DNA of 44,921 bases from Phycisphaerae bacterium (GTDB lineage: Bacteria > Planctomycetota > Phycisphaerae > Sedimentisphaerales > Anaerobacaceae). Made by a program: the position numbers and the translations under genes. This document shows, one piece after another, positions 30,896-40,440 of this stretch. Positions within the stretch are counted from its first letter, which is position 1, and every line of letters starts with the position of its first letter. The notes under the pieces are model-generated. The model was not told where the DNA came from. It saw only the letters and a program-made list of their open reading frames with translations, and did not search any database. Where the stretch lies: the NCBI GenBank assembly GCA_016782865.1, contig JADHXR010000050.1, positions 1 through 44,921 on the forward strand, written 5' to 3'.

Positions 30896-32251
30896 TCAGA
30901 TCGTGCGCAGCAGATGCACCGAGGCTTTCGTGCCGCGGATGAAGCTCTCGAGGCTAAAGTGTTCGTTCGGGCCATGCGGTGCATCGCTGTCCAGACCGAG
31001 TCCCATGAGAATGACCGGGCAGCCCAATTGCTCGACGAACGTGCTGACTACCGGGATGGAGCCGCCGCAGCGAATAAACACCGGGTCACTGCCGAATCCC
31101 CGGCGCAAGGCCTCCTGGGCGGCCTGGAAGGTCGGATCGTTCACGTCGAACAGCACGGGCGGGCTGGTCGCAAAATCCGCAATCTCGAGCCGAACCGTAT
31201 CCGGGCAGACCGACCTGAGATGCTCAACGATCAAGTCGCGGATTCGTTCCGGATCCTGATGCGGGACCAATCGAATGCTGATCTTGGCCGTCGCGGACGC
31301 CGGAACGATGGTCTTGGAGCCGCCTGCTGTGTATCCGCCGAAAATACCATTGATCTCGAAGGTGGGCCGGGTCCAGATTCGTTCCAATGTGCAGTGTCCG
31401 GCCTCCCCGTGCGGGTGTGGAACGTTCAACTCTCCGACAAATGCTTGGTCGTCAAATCCGAGCTTCTCGATGCTCTCGGATTCCCATTTCTCCAGAGGCG
31501 CCACATCGTCGTAGAAATGCGGTACGAGGATCTTCCCGTCCGGGTCCACGCACGCCGACAGAATTTGGGCCAGGACCATGGCGGGGTTGGCAATGGCGCC
31601 GCCGTACGCCCCCGAGTGGACATCCTGATCTGGGCCCTTTACGGTGAACTCGGACGTCAGAATGCCGCGCAATCCGTAGGTGATCGCTGGGGTGTTCTCG
31701 TCATACATCGTGCTGTCCGAAATAATTACCGCATCGGGTTTCAATTCCTCCCGTGCCTCCCGGACATAGCGGGACAGGGCCTCGCCGCCGCATTCCTCCT
31801 CGCCCTCCAGGAGGAATATGACCTCACAGGGCAGCTCGCCCTCGGTCTTGAGCAGGCTCTCGACCGCCTTGATATGTGCGAAAGACTGTCCCTTGTCGTC
31901 CGTTGATCCGCGGCCGTAAAGAATGCCGTCGCGGATCGTCGGCTCAAACGGTGGAGTCTTCCACTGATCCGCTGGATCCTCGGGTTGCACGTCGTAGTGA
32001 CCATAGATCACCACTCGCCGTGAACTCTTTCCTTTCGCCTGAGCACGTACGATAGGTTTGCCCCCTTTGTCCACCAGCCGGGCCTCCAGACCCAACGCCT
32101 GGAAATGAGCCACCAGCCATTCGGCGCAGGCCTGAGTGTCACTATCGTGCTCGCGCTGAGCGCTGACCGAGGGAATCCGCATCAGCTCTTTGAGTTCTTC
32201 GATAAAGCGTTCTTTGTTTGCCTCAACATAGGCTTCGATCTTGTCCGCCAT
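30896..32251 (-). CDS. M20 family dipeptidase (carnosinase-like)
   Basis: A 451-residue zinc aminoacylase/dipeptidase. Metal ligands are visible: His85 and Asp87 in YGHYDVQPED, Asp118 in GRGSTDDKGQ, and the catalytic and ligand glutamates 151-152 in LEGEEECGG. Later segments include GLRGILTSEFTVKGPDQDVH (the lid domain) and the GMG-type end region ILMGLGLDSDAPHGPNEHF with the last histidine ligand. I start at MADKIEAYVE, preceded by an AGGA sequence, rather than 15 codons upstream. It would cleave imported short peptides in the cytosol. The upstream neighbour is an OPT peptide transporter, 70 bases away. Confidence 0.93.
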   Translation of the reverse strand: MADKIEAYVEANKERFIEELKELMRIPSVSAQREHDSDTQACAEWLVAHFQALGLEARLVDKGGKPIVRAQAKGKSSRRVVIYGHYDVQPEDPADQWKTPPFEPTIRDGILYGRGSTDDKGQSFAHIKAVESLLKTEGELPCEVIFLLEGEEECGGEALSRYVREAREELKPDAVIISDSTMYDENTPAITYGLRGILTSEFTVKGPDQDVHSGAYGGAIANPAMVLAQILSACVDPDGKILVPHFYDDVAPLEKWESESIEKLGFDDQAFVGELNVPHPHGEAGHCTLERIWTRPTFEINGIFGGYTAGGSKTIVPASATAKISIRLVPHQDPERIRDLIVEHLRSVCPDTVRLEIADFATSPPVLFDVNDPTFQAAQEALRRGFGSDPVFIRCGGSIPVVSTFVEQLGCPVILMGLGLDSDAPHGPNEHFSLESFIRGTKASVHLLRTI

Positions 32252-32321
32252 CTTCCTATTTTCTCCTGTCCGAGCGGGTGGATAGGACCCGCGCAACTCG
32301 GCTTCGATTTCTGTTCTTAAC

Positions 32322-34286
32322 CTAGTTCTGTCTGCGTCTGACCGTGGTCACATAGAGCCAGAGGGTCACGAAGGCCAAAAGCACGACACCGACCACACCG
32401 CCGAAGGGCATGATGTCACCGGTGAAATGCTCGATGATCGGCAAGTCGATTTCAAATTGTTTCAACAAAACGATGGGGATGGCCACGATGATACCCATCA
32501 GGGCTTCGCCGGTGATGAGGCCGGACGCCATCAAAAGGCCTCTGCGGTCGGATGCTTCGACCTCCTGAGTGTCACTCTGCCTCAGCCGGTGATATCTCTT
32601 GACTGCCAGGCTTACCAGGCCTCCGATGAAGATCGGCACCGATAGCTGGAACGGCAGATAGAATCCGATAGCCACCGCCAGGACGGGCGTTCGGAACGGA
32701 CATTTCTTAGCTTGCAGGTACTGATCTAGTGCAATTATCAGCACTGCAACACCCATGCCGGCGAATAAGTAACCCCACGGCAGGCCTCCCTCGAACACAC
32801 CTTTGGCCACCGAGGCCATCAAGCTGGCCTGGGGTGCGGAGAGGGCCTTCTCACTGGCCCCTTCCATGCCGGCAAAACCGTAGGCGTTGTGCAGAAGCAT
32901 CAGCACCGGTCCTATAACCAGAGCTGCCGAAACCGTTCCCACCATCTCCATCACCTGCTGTTTCCATGGTGTCGTTCCGACCAGCCGTCCGCACTTGAGG
33001 TCCTGCATTACGTCCCCGGCGATGGCCGCGGCGCAGCAGACCACTGCACCGATTACAACTGCGGCTACCGGACCGCCCTCCGCGGCCCTACCCATCATGA
33101 GAACCAACATCAATGCTGAGACCAATACGGTTGAGATCGTGACACCGGAGATAGGGTTATTGGATGAACCCACCAGGCCCGCCATGTAGCCGGCCACCGC
33201 AGAAAAGAGAAAGCCGGTAACCAGCATGACACAAGCCATGACCAGTGAGATGCGAATATCCTGCACAAAATGCTGATAGACCAAACAAAGTGGGATCACC
33301 GAGCCTATGATCATGAAAATGATCCATTGCATCGGCATATCTCTTTCCGTCCGATCAATTCCACCCTGGCCCTCCTTGATCTGCTTGTAGGCTTTAAGGC
33401 CGCTTGTCACGCCGCTCAGCAGGTTCTTTCGCATATGGAATATAGTCCACAAGCCGCCCACCAACATTCCCCCGACGCCGATATAGCGGGTCTTGGTCGA
33501 CCACAGCTCCTTGGCGTATTCCAGTGCGTCCATCACCTGACCGGCCAATTCGTGATCAGCCGCGTAGACAGGCCACTCGCTCAGCCCGGCGACGATCGGG
33601 ATCGTTAGCAGCCAGTTGGCGGCGCCGCCAATGAAGATCAGCACGGCGATGTTCAGACCGACGATATAACCGACAGAAAGGAGGGCAGGGCTGAGATTCG
33701 AGCCGAAATAGGCGATCGAGCCGCCGAGACGCGTGGCCCCTTGCATCACCTCGGGCCACAGGCCGATTGCATTGGCCCCGATCTTGAACAGTCCGCCCGC
33801 CAGCGCTGCCTTGACGATGTACCAGATTCCCGAAGCGTCCGTTCGGCCGGTCTCTAGGACCTTGGCGGTTGCGACACCTTCCGGAAACTTCAGATCACTT
33901 TCAACGATCAGCGAGCGACGCAGCGGGATGGTAAACAGCACACCCAGCAAACCTCCGAAGCCGGCGATAATGGCCACCCAGAGATATTCGAATTTATCCC
34001 AGGCTCCCATGAACAGCAGGGCGGGCAGCGTGAAGATAACGCCGGCCGCAAGCGACTCGCCCGCCGAGGCGCACGTACCGATCAGATTGCACTCCTGAAT
34101 TGTGCTTGTCCGGAAGAATCGCATGATTCCCAGCGCGATCACCGCGGCAGGTATCGCCGCCGAGACGGTCATCCCGGCGAAGAGTCCCAGGTAGGCGTTC
34201 GCCGCCGACAAGATCACCGCCAGCAATACGCCGAACAAAATGACCCTGACTGTCAGTTCCTTTGGTGCGTTGCCGTTATTGTTCAT
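32322..34286 (-). CDS. OPT family oligopeptide transporter (second copy)
   Basis: A 654-residue polytopic membrane protein. Features: KELTVRVILFGVLLAVILSA, IMRFFRTSTIQECNLIGTC, TIPLRRSLIVESDLKFPEG, AGYMAGLVGSSNNPISGVTI (a hallmark of the bacterial OPT/YSL branch), CGRLVGTTPWKQQVMEM and the end GLITGEALMGIIVAIPIVLL. The ATG at 34286 has GGGAG at eight bases. Together with the M20 dipeptidase downstream and the M2-like peptidase upstream it forms a peptide-use operon. It is only distantly similar to the first OPT gene (24869-26638). Confidence 0.95.
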   Translation of the reverse strand: MNNNGNAPKELTVRVILFGVLLAVILSAANAYLGLFAGMTVSAAIPAAVIALGIMRFFRTSTIQECNLIGTCASAGESLAAGVIFTLPALLFMGAWDKFEYLWVAIIAGFGGLLGVLFTIPLRRSLIVESDLKFPEGVATAKVLETGRTDASGIWYIVKAALAGGLFKIGANAIGLWPEVMQGATRLGGSIAYFGSNLSPALLSVGYIVGLNIAVLIFIGGAANWLLTIPIVAGLSEWPVYAADHELAGQVMDALEYAKELWSTKTRYIGVGGMLVGGLWTIFHMRKNLLSGVTSGLKAYKQIKEGQGGIDRTERDMPMQWIIFMIIGSVIPLCLVYQHFVQDIRISLVMACVMLVTGFLFSAVAGYMAGLVGSSNNPISGVTISTVLVSALMLVLMMGRAAEGGPVAAVVIGAVVCCAAAIAGDVMQDLKCGRLVGTTPWKQQVMEMVGTVSAALVIGPVLMLLHNAYGFAGMEGASEKALSAPQASLMASVAKGVFEGGLPWGYLFAGMGVAVLIIALDQYLQAKKCPFRTPVLAVAIGFYLPFQLSVPIFIGGLVSLAVKRYHRLRQSDTQEVEASDRRGLLMASGLITGEALMGIIVAIPIVLLKQFEIDLPIIEHFTGDIMPFGGVVGVVLLAFVTLWLYVTTVRRRQN

Positions 34287-34365
34287 ACTTATCTCCCAAA
34301 GAATGTCCGGCTGCAAATACCGCCCCTCCGTACCAGGCTCGCGCCCGTCCAAAAAGGTGCAGATG

Positions 34366-36045
34366 TCACTCGACGAACTGCGTGACGAAGTACTTCGGCC
34401 TCAACGGCTCGCCGGTCGCACGTTCAATCATGTCGTTCCATTCGTAGACCGCCCCGGCTTGAAAAACTTTTCTGGTCATAAAATCTCCCAGCTTGCGCTG
34501 GTTAACGTAACTGACATCGGCATCCGATTCGAGCTTCAGAACTTCGTGGACAAGATGGTTGTGCAGTTGTGAGGCCAGCAGTTCACCCAACAGATAGTTG
34601 TGGTAATAGCATGGAGCGATGGCAAAATGAATCTTGGCCGCCCAGTCGGGCTCATCGCGATCCGCCGGCTTTTTTACGAACTGGTATTTCTCGACCGTCC
34701 GCCACCACAGTGCATTCAGGTCCTGCTCGGGATTCGCATAAAGCTGCTTCTCAAAATTATACATCACCATAGCCCATCGAGCGAAAATGAGCTGCTTGAG
34801 CTGCGCGTACTTGCCGCTAACTTTCTCTATTTCCTCACGCTGCTCGTCCGACAGCTCCAGCATTTGCTGCATCCAGGCGGCGCTGCGGCTAAGCCTGCCG
34901 AAGAACATCGCAATAGCTTCGGTCGCGAAAATGTGTGCCGGTTCTCTGAGCAGGTATGGTACCCCGGGGTCCTGATACTTGTCATAAACCGCGTGACCCA
35001 ACTCATGCAGAATCGTCTCCATCCAGGCCTCATTGTTCTTGAGGTTGCACAGAATGCGAACGTCACCCTCGCGGTCGATATCCGTACAGAAGGCATGCGG
35101 ATTCTTGCCCTCGCGCTCGTACAAATCGCTCTCGTCAAGTATTGACTCCACAGGTAAACCAATGCCGGCAAAGAAAACGGTCGCCAACTCCTTGACGTCT
35201 TTATCCTCGTAGTAGCCGTCCAGGTCCAGGTCATATACCATAGGCGTTTCCTGGAAGAACGGGTCGTGATAATGCCAGGGCATCAGTTCGTTCTCGGTTA
35301 CGCCGTACTTGGCCGCCAATATGCGGTCCAGATCGGCTTTCAGCGCTGCGAAAGGCTCATTGGTCAACTCGCAGAGCTCGTCGAAAATCCGATCCAGCTC
35401 CTTGACATCCTGCTCGGCGGTAGCCAGCGAAAGAGTGTGGAAATTGTCGAAGCCGAGTTTCTGTGCCGCCCGGTTTCGCAGCTTGACCAACCGAATGATA
35501 TCATCGCCGACCACCGGCCCCACTTGCTTGCTGGCAAGCCATGCCTGTTTTCTTTTGGCCGAATCGGTCCGGTCCTTCAAAATCTCCTTGATCTCGTTGT
35601 CGGTGACTTTTTCCCCCTCAATGGTGCTGCGAAAAGTGCTGAAGTTCTTCTCGATTTCCGTACCCAAGTCAACAATTTCCTTCAATAACTCGGGGTCGAT
35701 CTGATTGCCCAAATACGCATTATGCAGCATATCCAATTGCCGAGCCAATATGGGTTTCTTTGCCTGCCCGGATTCTTTCAGTTCCTTGAGAAAGGCAAAA
35801 CCATCGGGATCGCTGTAAACCTGGCGAATCTTCAGCGTCAATTCGCTGACTTTCTCGTAATCCTCGGCCTTACCGCTGGTAGCCGCGTCCCAGTAGGCAA
35901 GATTCGTCTCTTTGTTCATCGGCTTGACTTTTTCCACGTGCGTAGTGATGAATTCCTGCAACTGTTTCTCCTTTTGATTAGGGCCGCAGCCGAGAAGAGC
36001 AACACTCACCGTTAGCGTCACAACCAGAGTCGACAGATCTTTCAT
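34366..36045 (-). CDS. Lipoprotein metallopeptidase, M2/M3-like gluzincin
   Basis: A 559-residue protein with a lipoprotein signal (LVVTLTVSVALLGC, Cys20), so it acts outside the cytoplasmic membrane. The zinc motif is HELGH at 347-351 and the third ligand is probably Glu376 in ATEAIAMFF. The spacing of the second glutamate and the overall helical sequence fit the M2 (angiotensin-converting enzyme-like) or M3 peptidases; I favour the M2 family. It probably trims peptides to sizes taken up by the neighbouring OPT and POT transporters. The start ATG gives MKDLSTLVVT; the frame is open 11 codons upstream. Confidence 0.85.
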   Translation of the reverse strand: MKDLSTLVVTLTVSVALLGCGPNQKEKQLQEFITTHVEKVKPMNKETNLAYWDAATSGKAEDYEKVSELTLKIRQVYSDPDGFAFLKELKESGQAKKPILARQLDMLHNAYLGNQIDPELLKEIVDLGTEIEKNFSTFRSTIEGEKVTDNEIKEILKDRTDSAKRKQAWLASKQVGPVVGDDIIRLVKLRNRAAQKLGFDNFHTLSLATAEQDVKELDRIFDELCELTNEPFAALKADLDRILAAKYGVTENELMPWHYHDPFFQETPMVYDLDLDGYYEDKDVKELATVFFAGIGLPVESILDESDLYEREGKNPHAFCTDIDREGDVRILCNLKNNEAWMETILHELGHAVYDKYQDPGVPYLLREPAHIFATEAIAMFFGRLSRSAAWMQQMLELSDEQREEIEKVSGKYAQLKQLIFARWAMVMYNFEKQLYANPEQDLNALWWRTVEKYQFVKKPADRDEPDWAAKIHFAIAPCYYHNYLLGELLASQLHNHLVHEVLKLESDADVSYVNQRKLGDFMTRKVFQAGAVYEWNDMIERATGEPLRPKYFVTQFVE

Positions 36046-36236
36046 GGCTTCATACTCCCTTAAATATCTTGTTGCCATTTTGTTATCATGGCCCTTTTTG
36101 CCCGAAGGATATTATCACCTGCTATCGCCGAAAGCAAGCGGCTTCTGAGATCGGGCATATTCGCTCGTCAATTATTTCTCTGAGTCATCTATTTCTTCTT
36201 TGAACTCAAATCGCAATACAGATACTATATGGCATT

Positions 36237-38438
36237 ATGGCCAAAAGCAAATACCTTACCGCACCGCTCCCATCGGAAGAAATGCCTGCTGGAATTCCGT
36301 ACATTCTCGGCAACGAAGCGGCCGAGCGTTTCAGCTTCTACGGCATGACCTCGATTCTTATCATATTCATGACCAGGTATCTGGTCGGCCCGGACGGCGT
36401 GCTCGACGTCATGAACGACAGCGAGAGCCTCGAGTACTTTCATTACTTCAGATCCGCAGTCTATTTCATGCCGTTGATCGGGGCGCTGCTTGCCGATATC
36501 TGGCTGGCCAAGTACAGAACGATCCTGTGGTTCTCGGCCCTCTACTGTTTCGGCTTTATCGCGATGGTCTTCGACATCACCCGGCTCGGCCTTTTTGCGG
36601 GCCTGCTCCTGATTGCCGTAGGCTCGGGGATCATCAAACCGTGTGTCTCGGCAAATGTCGGCGATCAGTTCGGACAGTCAAACAATCGCCTCATGGCGCC
36701 GATGTATAGCTGGTTCTATTTCTCGGTTAACCTTGGCGCCTGCATATCAATGTTGCTATGCCCCTGGATTCTGGACGAATACGGGCCTCGCGCTGGCTTT
36801 GCCGTACCGGCGGGTTTCATGATCCTCGCAACCATCGCGTTCTGGCTGGGCAAGTACAAATTCGTGCACATTCCCCGTGGAGGCGCCGAGTTTGTCAGAG
36901 AAACGTTTAGCGGTGAAGGCATCAAAGCCATAGCCAAACTCTGCATAATATTTGTATTTGTCGCCATGTTCTGGGCGCTTTTCGACCAGTCGCAGTCCGC
37001 CTGGGTTCTTCAGGCTGAGAAGATGGAGCTGAAATGGCTCGGCATTGGCTGGCTGCCCGCACAGGTGCAGTTCGTCAATTCGCTGTTGATAATGTTGCTG
37101 ATCCCTCTGTTTTCCTACGTGATTTACCCCGCCATTGACAGGGTCTTTCCACTGACCGCTTTGCGGAAGATAGGCATAGGTTTGTTTGTTGGCGTCCTGT
37201 CGTTCGTTGTTCCCGCCTGGGTCGAAGGGCAAATAGACGGCGGCGACATCTTCAAGTGCTCCTCCCGCTCAACCATTGCCGGCCTCGAACCGGTGCGCCT
37301 GATTGACGGCCTCACCGACGGTTCGGGCTGGTCCTCTGACAAGGCACCTTCGGCGGAAACTCCCGCAGAAATCGTCATCCGCCTGCGCGAGCGAAAGGCA
37401 TGGAATGTCAGCTCAGTGGAAATCAGCCCCTCAACTACATTGAGCTACAGGGAAATCATCTCCGTGCTCGACAACCTTGCGCTGGAGACGCTCGGCCAGA
37501 TCAAGCGACAGAGGGAAGCTGGGGCTCCGAAGAGTGACATTGACGTATTGCAGCAGAAGGTGAATCGGATGAAGGCCGCCGCGCGCGAAGCGAAAAGGGC
37601 GGCAAAACAGGCGAGCAAGAAAGCCTCGAAACCGCAGCGAAGGTCCGCCGCGGCGCAGGCAGCGCGGGACGTGGCGAAGGCGGCCATGACCGAACATGGC
37701 GCAGATACGATCTGTCTCGATGACCGGTCCTACAGCCCGAAAGATATTTCAGTTTTTGCGGGCGATTTTTCGGACAAATTGTTGCCCACACCTCTGTTCG
37801 AACTGAGTGACGAGGAGAAAGAAGATGTCGCCGACGCCAATCAATATGCCGTCGATGCGGGCTGGACCCATCTTGGCGACTACACTTTAGACCGGGCCGA
37901 ACAAAATGTCTCAAGCGTCAATCTTCAGGATTTTGACTCTATACAAGCCACACACATAATGATACAGGTCAAGTCAAATTACGGCGCCAAGCGAGTGAAA
38001 ATCGCCGAGGCCTGGGTTCAAACCGATCAGGCCATGCCTTCCGAGTCCGAAGCAACCGCCGGCGAGGTTTGGCCCAACGTTGCCGCCCTTGGATACAAAC
38101 CGTCCGTCGGATGGCAATTCTTCGCCTATTTGATTCTCACGGCCGCCGAGATCATGGTCTCGATAACCTGCCTCGAGTTCTCCTACACGCAGGCCCCGAA
38201 GAAGATGAAATCCTTCATCATGGCGGTTTACATGCTCTCGGTGTCACTGGGCAACGCCTTCACAGCGATTGTCAACGCCAACATTCAGAACGCCGACGGC
38301 TCTACCAGACTCGCCGGGGCCGACTACTACTGGTTCTTCACGATAGCAATGCTCGTTACGGCGGTCCTGTTCATCCCGATAGCCAGGCGATATCCTGTCA
38401 AGAACTACATCCAGGACGAGGCGGAATCCTCAGCCTGA
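36237..38438 (+). CDS. POT/PTR2 peptide transporter with large extracytoplasmic insertion
   Basis: A 733-residue proton-coupled di/tripeptide transporter. The ExxER proton-coupling motif is intact at residues 27-31 (NEAAERFSFYG), followed by ALLADIWLAKYRTI, AVGSGIIKPCVSANVGDQF and FALFDQSQSAW-like FWALFDQSQSAWV. Between the helix ending near residue 328 and the helix starting at 626 lies a 295-residue soluble insertion: a beta-rich part (DGLTDGSGWSSDKA, IRLRERKAWNVSSVEI), an Ala/Lys-rich coiled coil (about 410-485) and a second beta part (HIMIQVKSNYGAKRVKI). The last helices (CLEFSYTQAPKKMKSFIM) resemble animal PepT1/PepT2, which carry an extracellular domain at the same place. It belongs to the peptide-use island. 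Confidence 0.9.
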   Translation: MAKSKYLTAPLPSEEMPAGIPYILGNEAAERFSFYGMTSILIIFMTRYLVGPDGVLDVMNDSESLEYFHYFRSAVYFMPLIGALLADIWLAKYRTILWFSALYCFGFIAMVFDITRLGLFAGLLLIAVGSGIIKPCVSANVGDQFGQSNNRLMAPMYSWFYFSVNLGACISMLLCPWILDEYGPRAGFAVPAGFMILATIAFWLGKYKFVHIPRGGAEFVRETFSGEGIKAIAKLCIIFVFVAMFWALFDQSQSAWVLQAEKMELKWLGIGWLPAQVQFVNSLLIMLLIPLFSYVIYPAIDRVFPLTALRKIGIGLFVGVLSFVVPAWVEGQIDGGDIFKCSSRSTIAGLEPVRLIDGLTDGSGWSSDKAPSAETPAEIVIRLRERKAWNVSSVEISPSTTLSYREIISVLDNLALETLGQIKRQREAGAPKSDIDVLQQKVNRMKAAAREAKRAAKQASKKASKPQRRSAAAQAARDVAKAAMTEHGADTICLDDRSYSPKDISVFAGDFSDKLLPTPLFELSDEEKEDVADANQYAVDAGWTHLGDYTLDRAEQNVSSVNLQDFDSIQATHIMIQVKSNYGAKRVKIAEAWVQTDQAMPSESEATAGEVWPNVAALGYKPSVGWQFFAYLILTAAEIMVSITCLEFSYTQAPKKMKSFIMAVYMLSVSLGNAFTAIVNANIQNADGSTRLAGADYYWFFTIAMLVTAVLFIPIARRYPVKNYIQDEAESSA

Positions 38439-38474
38439 GCGAACTGGCGGTCTGTCATGGTTCAAATAACGGAT

Positions 38475-38580
38475 GTCATTGCCGCGAAAGCAGGAATCCA
38501 ATATGTATGCGCTTCTGGATTCCTGCTCCCCGCTTTCGCGGGGTCAAGTTTACACCTGCGAAAGCAGGTGCGGGAATGAC
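38475..38580. repeat. REP-like palindromic element (GCGAAAGCAGGAATCC)
   Basis: GTCATTGCCGCGAAAGCAGG with inverse CCTGCTCCCCGCTTTCGCGG, then a further CACCTGCGAAAGCAGGTGCG hairpin and the closing GGGAATGAC. This is the common bacterial extragenic palindrome theme of GTCATTCCCGCGAAAGCGGG. It lies between two convergent genes and could also terminate both. Confidence 0.75.
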
Positions 38581-38629
38581 AAGGTGCAGAATCAATCGTT
38601 ACAACCGGCCGGCTGGTCTGGCGGTTCTC

Positions 38630-40261
38630 TCAAAGCGGCCTCAGCGTCAATTCGCGCACGACAATCTTCATCGGCCCGAACTGCGCCCCCGGATGGACCT
38701 GAAAGCCGATCTTGCCGAAGTCAGCACTATCGTCGTGTACGTCGGCGGTCTTGTGGCCATTTAGCCATACCTGGATGTGGTCGCCATTGGCTCGCACTAT
38801 GATCGTGTTCCAGTCGTCTCGATTGACAATTGTCTTGTCCTCGTTTATTGCCAGGAACATCTTGCCGGGACAATAAAGCGTGCCGGACCAGGCCACAGGA
38901 TTCTTGTATTCGAGGACGTCGGCCTGATACGCCGTCTTCGGCGACTGGTAACGGAACCACAGGCCGCTGTTGCAGGGCCACTCGGTCCGGTAGGTGACCG
39001 TTGCCACGAAATCCTTGTATGTTTCCTTCGTGAACAAATCGCCCGGGGCGTTGTCATCGCCCTGAGTTCCCACGAGAAAACCGTTTTCGACGACCCACTT
39101 GGCATCACCGCTGGTCTCCCAGGCGGTCAGATCCTTGCCGTTAAAGAGCTTGATCTCGCCTGTCTGATCCGGCCAGATGTTTGCCGTTCTCATAGTGACA
39201 TCCGGCGTCTGAGGCAGCGCTGCGCTGGGCACGGGCTCATACCAGAACGTTGCGCACGACCAGTCGTCCTGGGTCTCGGCCAGGCCGCTCTTCCACGCGA
39301 TCTGCTGGATCGTGATCCGGCATTCCTTCCGCCAGAAAATCGGATCGGGAAGATGCCAGCGGTACATCGAGACGAAGCTGTTCTCGTTCAGGCTGCAACC
39401 ATTATAGAGGTAAGGCGTTTGCTGCATGCCGTAGGACAGGCCCACGTAATCCTCGCTTCCGGTGCCGCAGATCGTGGGCAATTCCCTGTCGCCGTCCATG
39501 AAGATCTTTATCTCACCTTCGCCCCACCATTGTCGGGGGGTGAGGTTGCGAATGCCGAGGACCGCGCCGATGAACCGGCCCTTGTTCTTTCGCGTTGGTA
39601 GCATGACAAGGTCCCTCTTGAGAGTCGTCGGATTCTCCCTGCAAAACAGTACGTGCAGCCGGCCCACGTCATCAGGATGGTTATCGGCAATCGTGTAGTC
39701 GATCTGGTAATACAACGGCACGTCTTTGGCGCCCTCGTTGGTCAGCGTGATCCTTGCACGTTTGGTGAACGGCATGGGCAGCCAGATATTCATGCCGGCA
39801 TTCTGGCCTAATGAATGCGCCGCGGAGTGATAGGGCATCACCTTGCCGTGCGCAAAACCCATGAAATCGCATATTGGGGATTCAATGCTCGGATGATCCT
39901 GGCCGTCCCACCAGGCGCGCAACACCAGGCTCCTGAGATTTAGCGGGTCTCTACTGGTGGTCATCCATATATGCCGGATGGTCCCCGGACCTTTGATGTC
40001 GCAAAGCTGCACTTCCTGCCCGACCTTCAGGCTTATCGACGGAGCGCCTTTGCGAGTGGCCCCGAGTCGGCTGGCCGCCTTGCCGCCCTCACCCGGTGCG
40101 CCAGTGGGATTCTCGAATGAAATCGAGCGAGAGATAAGCCCGGTATCCAGCAGATAAGGCTCGGTAACAACGTCCACCGCTCCATGGCAGATTCCCCATC
40201 CTAACGTAACAACAAAGACCAAGAGACAGAGCACTTTCCTCGAAACAATCTTGCTAACCAT
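38630..40261 (-). CDS. Exported GH172-type (DUF2961) glycoside hydrolase fused to DUF1080 domain
   Basis: A 543-residue exported protein: signal peptide KVLCLLVFVVTLGWGICHG, then a DUF2961/GH172 catalytic domain (about 35-345) with GPGTIRHIWMTTS, LVLRAWWDGQDHPSIESPI, GRFIGAVLGIRNL, WWGEGEIKIFMDGD and ICGTGSEDYVGLSYG. Residues about 355-540 form a DUF1080 (3-keto-disaccharide hydrolase) concanavalin-like domain: IKLFNGKDLTAWETSGDAKW, NSGLWFRYQS, DDWNTIIVRANGDHIQVWLNG. GH172 enzymes act on fructose or arabinofuranose linkages in known cases; the substrate here is unknown. The ATG follows AAAGGAG at seven bases. It is likely used for polysaccharide breakdown outside the cell membrane. Confidence 0.9.
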   Translation of the reverse strand: MVSKIVSRKVLCLLVFVVTLGWGICHGAVDVVTEPYLLDTGLISRSISFENPTGAPGEGGKAASRLGATRKGAPSISLKVGQEVQLCDIKGPGTIRHIWMTTSRDPLNLRSLVLRAWWDGQDHPSIESPICDFMGFAHGKVMPYHSAAHSLGQNAGMNIWLPMPFTKRARITLTNEGAKDVPLYYQIDYTIADNHPDDVGRLHVLFCRENPTTLKRDLVMLPTRKNKGRFIGAVLGIRNLTPRQWWGEGEIKIFMDGDRELPTICGTGSEDYVGLSYGMQQTPYLYNGCSLNENSFVSMYRWHLPDPIFWRKECRITIQQIAWKSGLAETQDDWSCATFWYEPVPSAALPQTPDVTMRTANIWPDQTGEIKLFNGKDLTAWETSGDAKWVVENGFLVGTQGDDNAPGDLFTKETYKDFVATVTYRTEWPCNSGLWFRYQSPKTAYQADVLEYKNPVAWSGTLYCPGKMFLAINEDKTIVNRDDWNTIIVRANGDHIQVWLNGHKTADVHDDSADFGKIGFQVHPGAQFGPMKIVVRELTLRPL

Positions 40262-40440
40262 AGTTTCTCCTTTCGGCATTACGAGTTGACGTTTTCAAAA
40301 TGGCGATCCTTACACTTAAGGGCACCTCTAAATAGTCAAAGAAGTCTAACGCCATCCCACCCATGCGTCAAGTCCGCCAAAACTCTCTTGAAACGAACAG
40401 GGGGATTGCGTTCTAATCATCTACACGATAGTGTTTTGCT

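Noticed and set aside
30695..31906. A 403-codon plus-strand frame opposite the M20 gene
   Set aside because: The M20 gene on the minus strand has all metal ligands; the plus frame is an antisense shadow extending over the OPT remnant.
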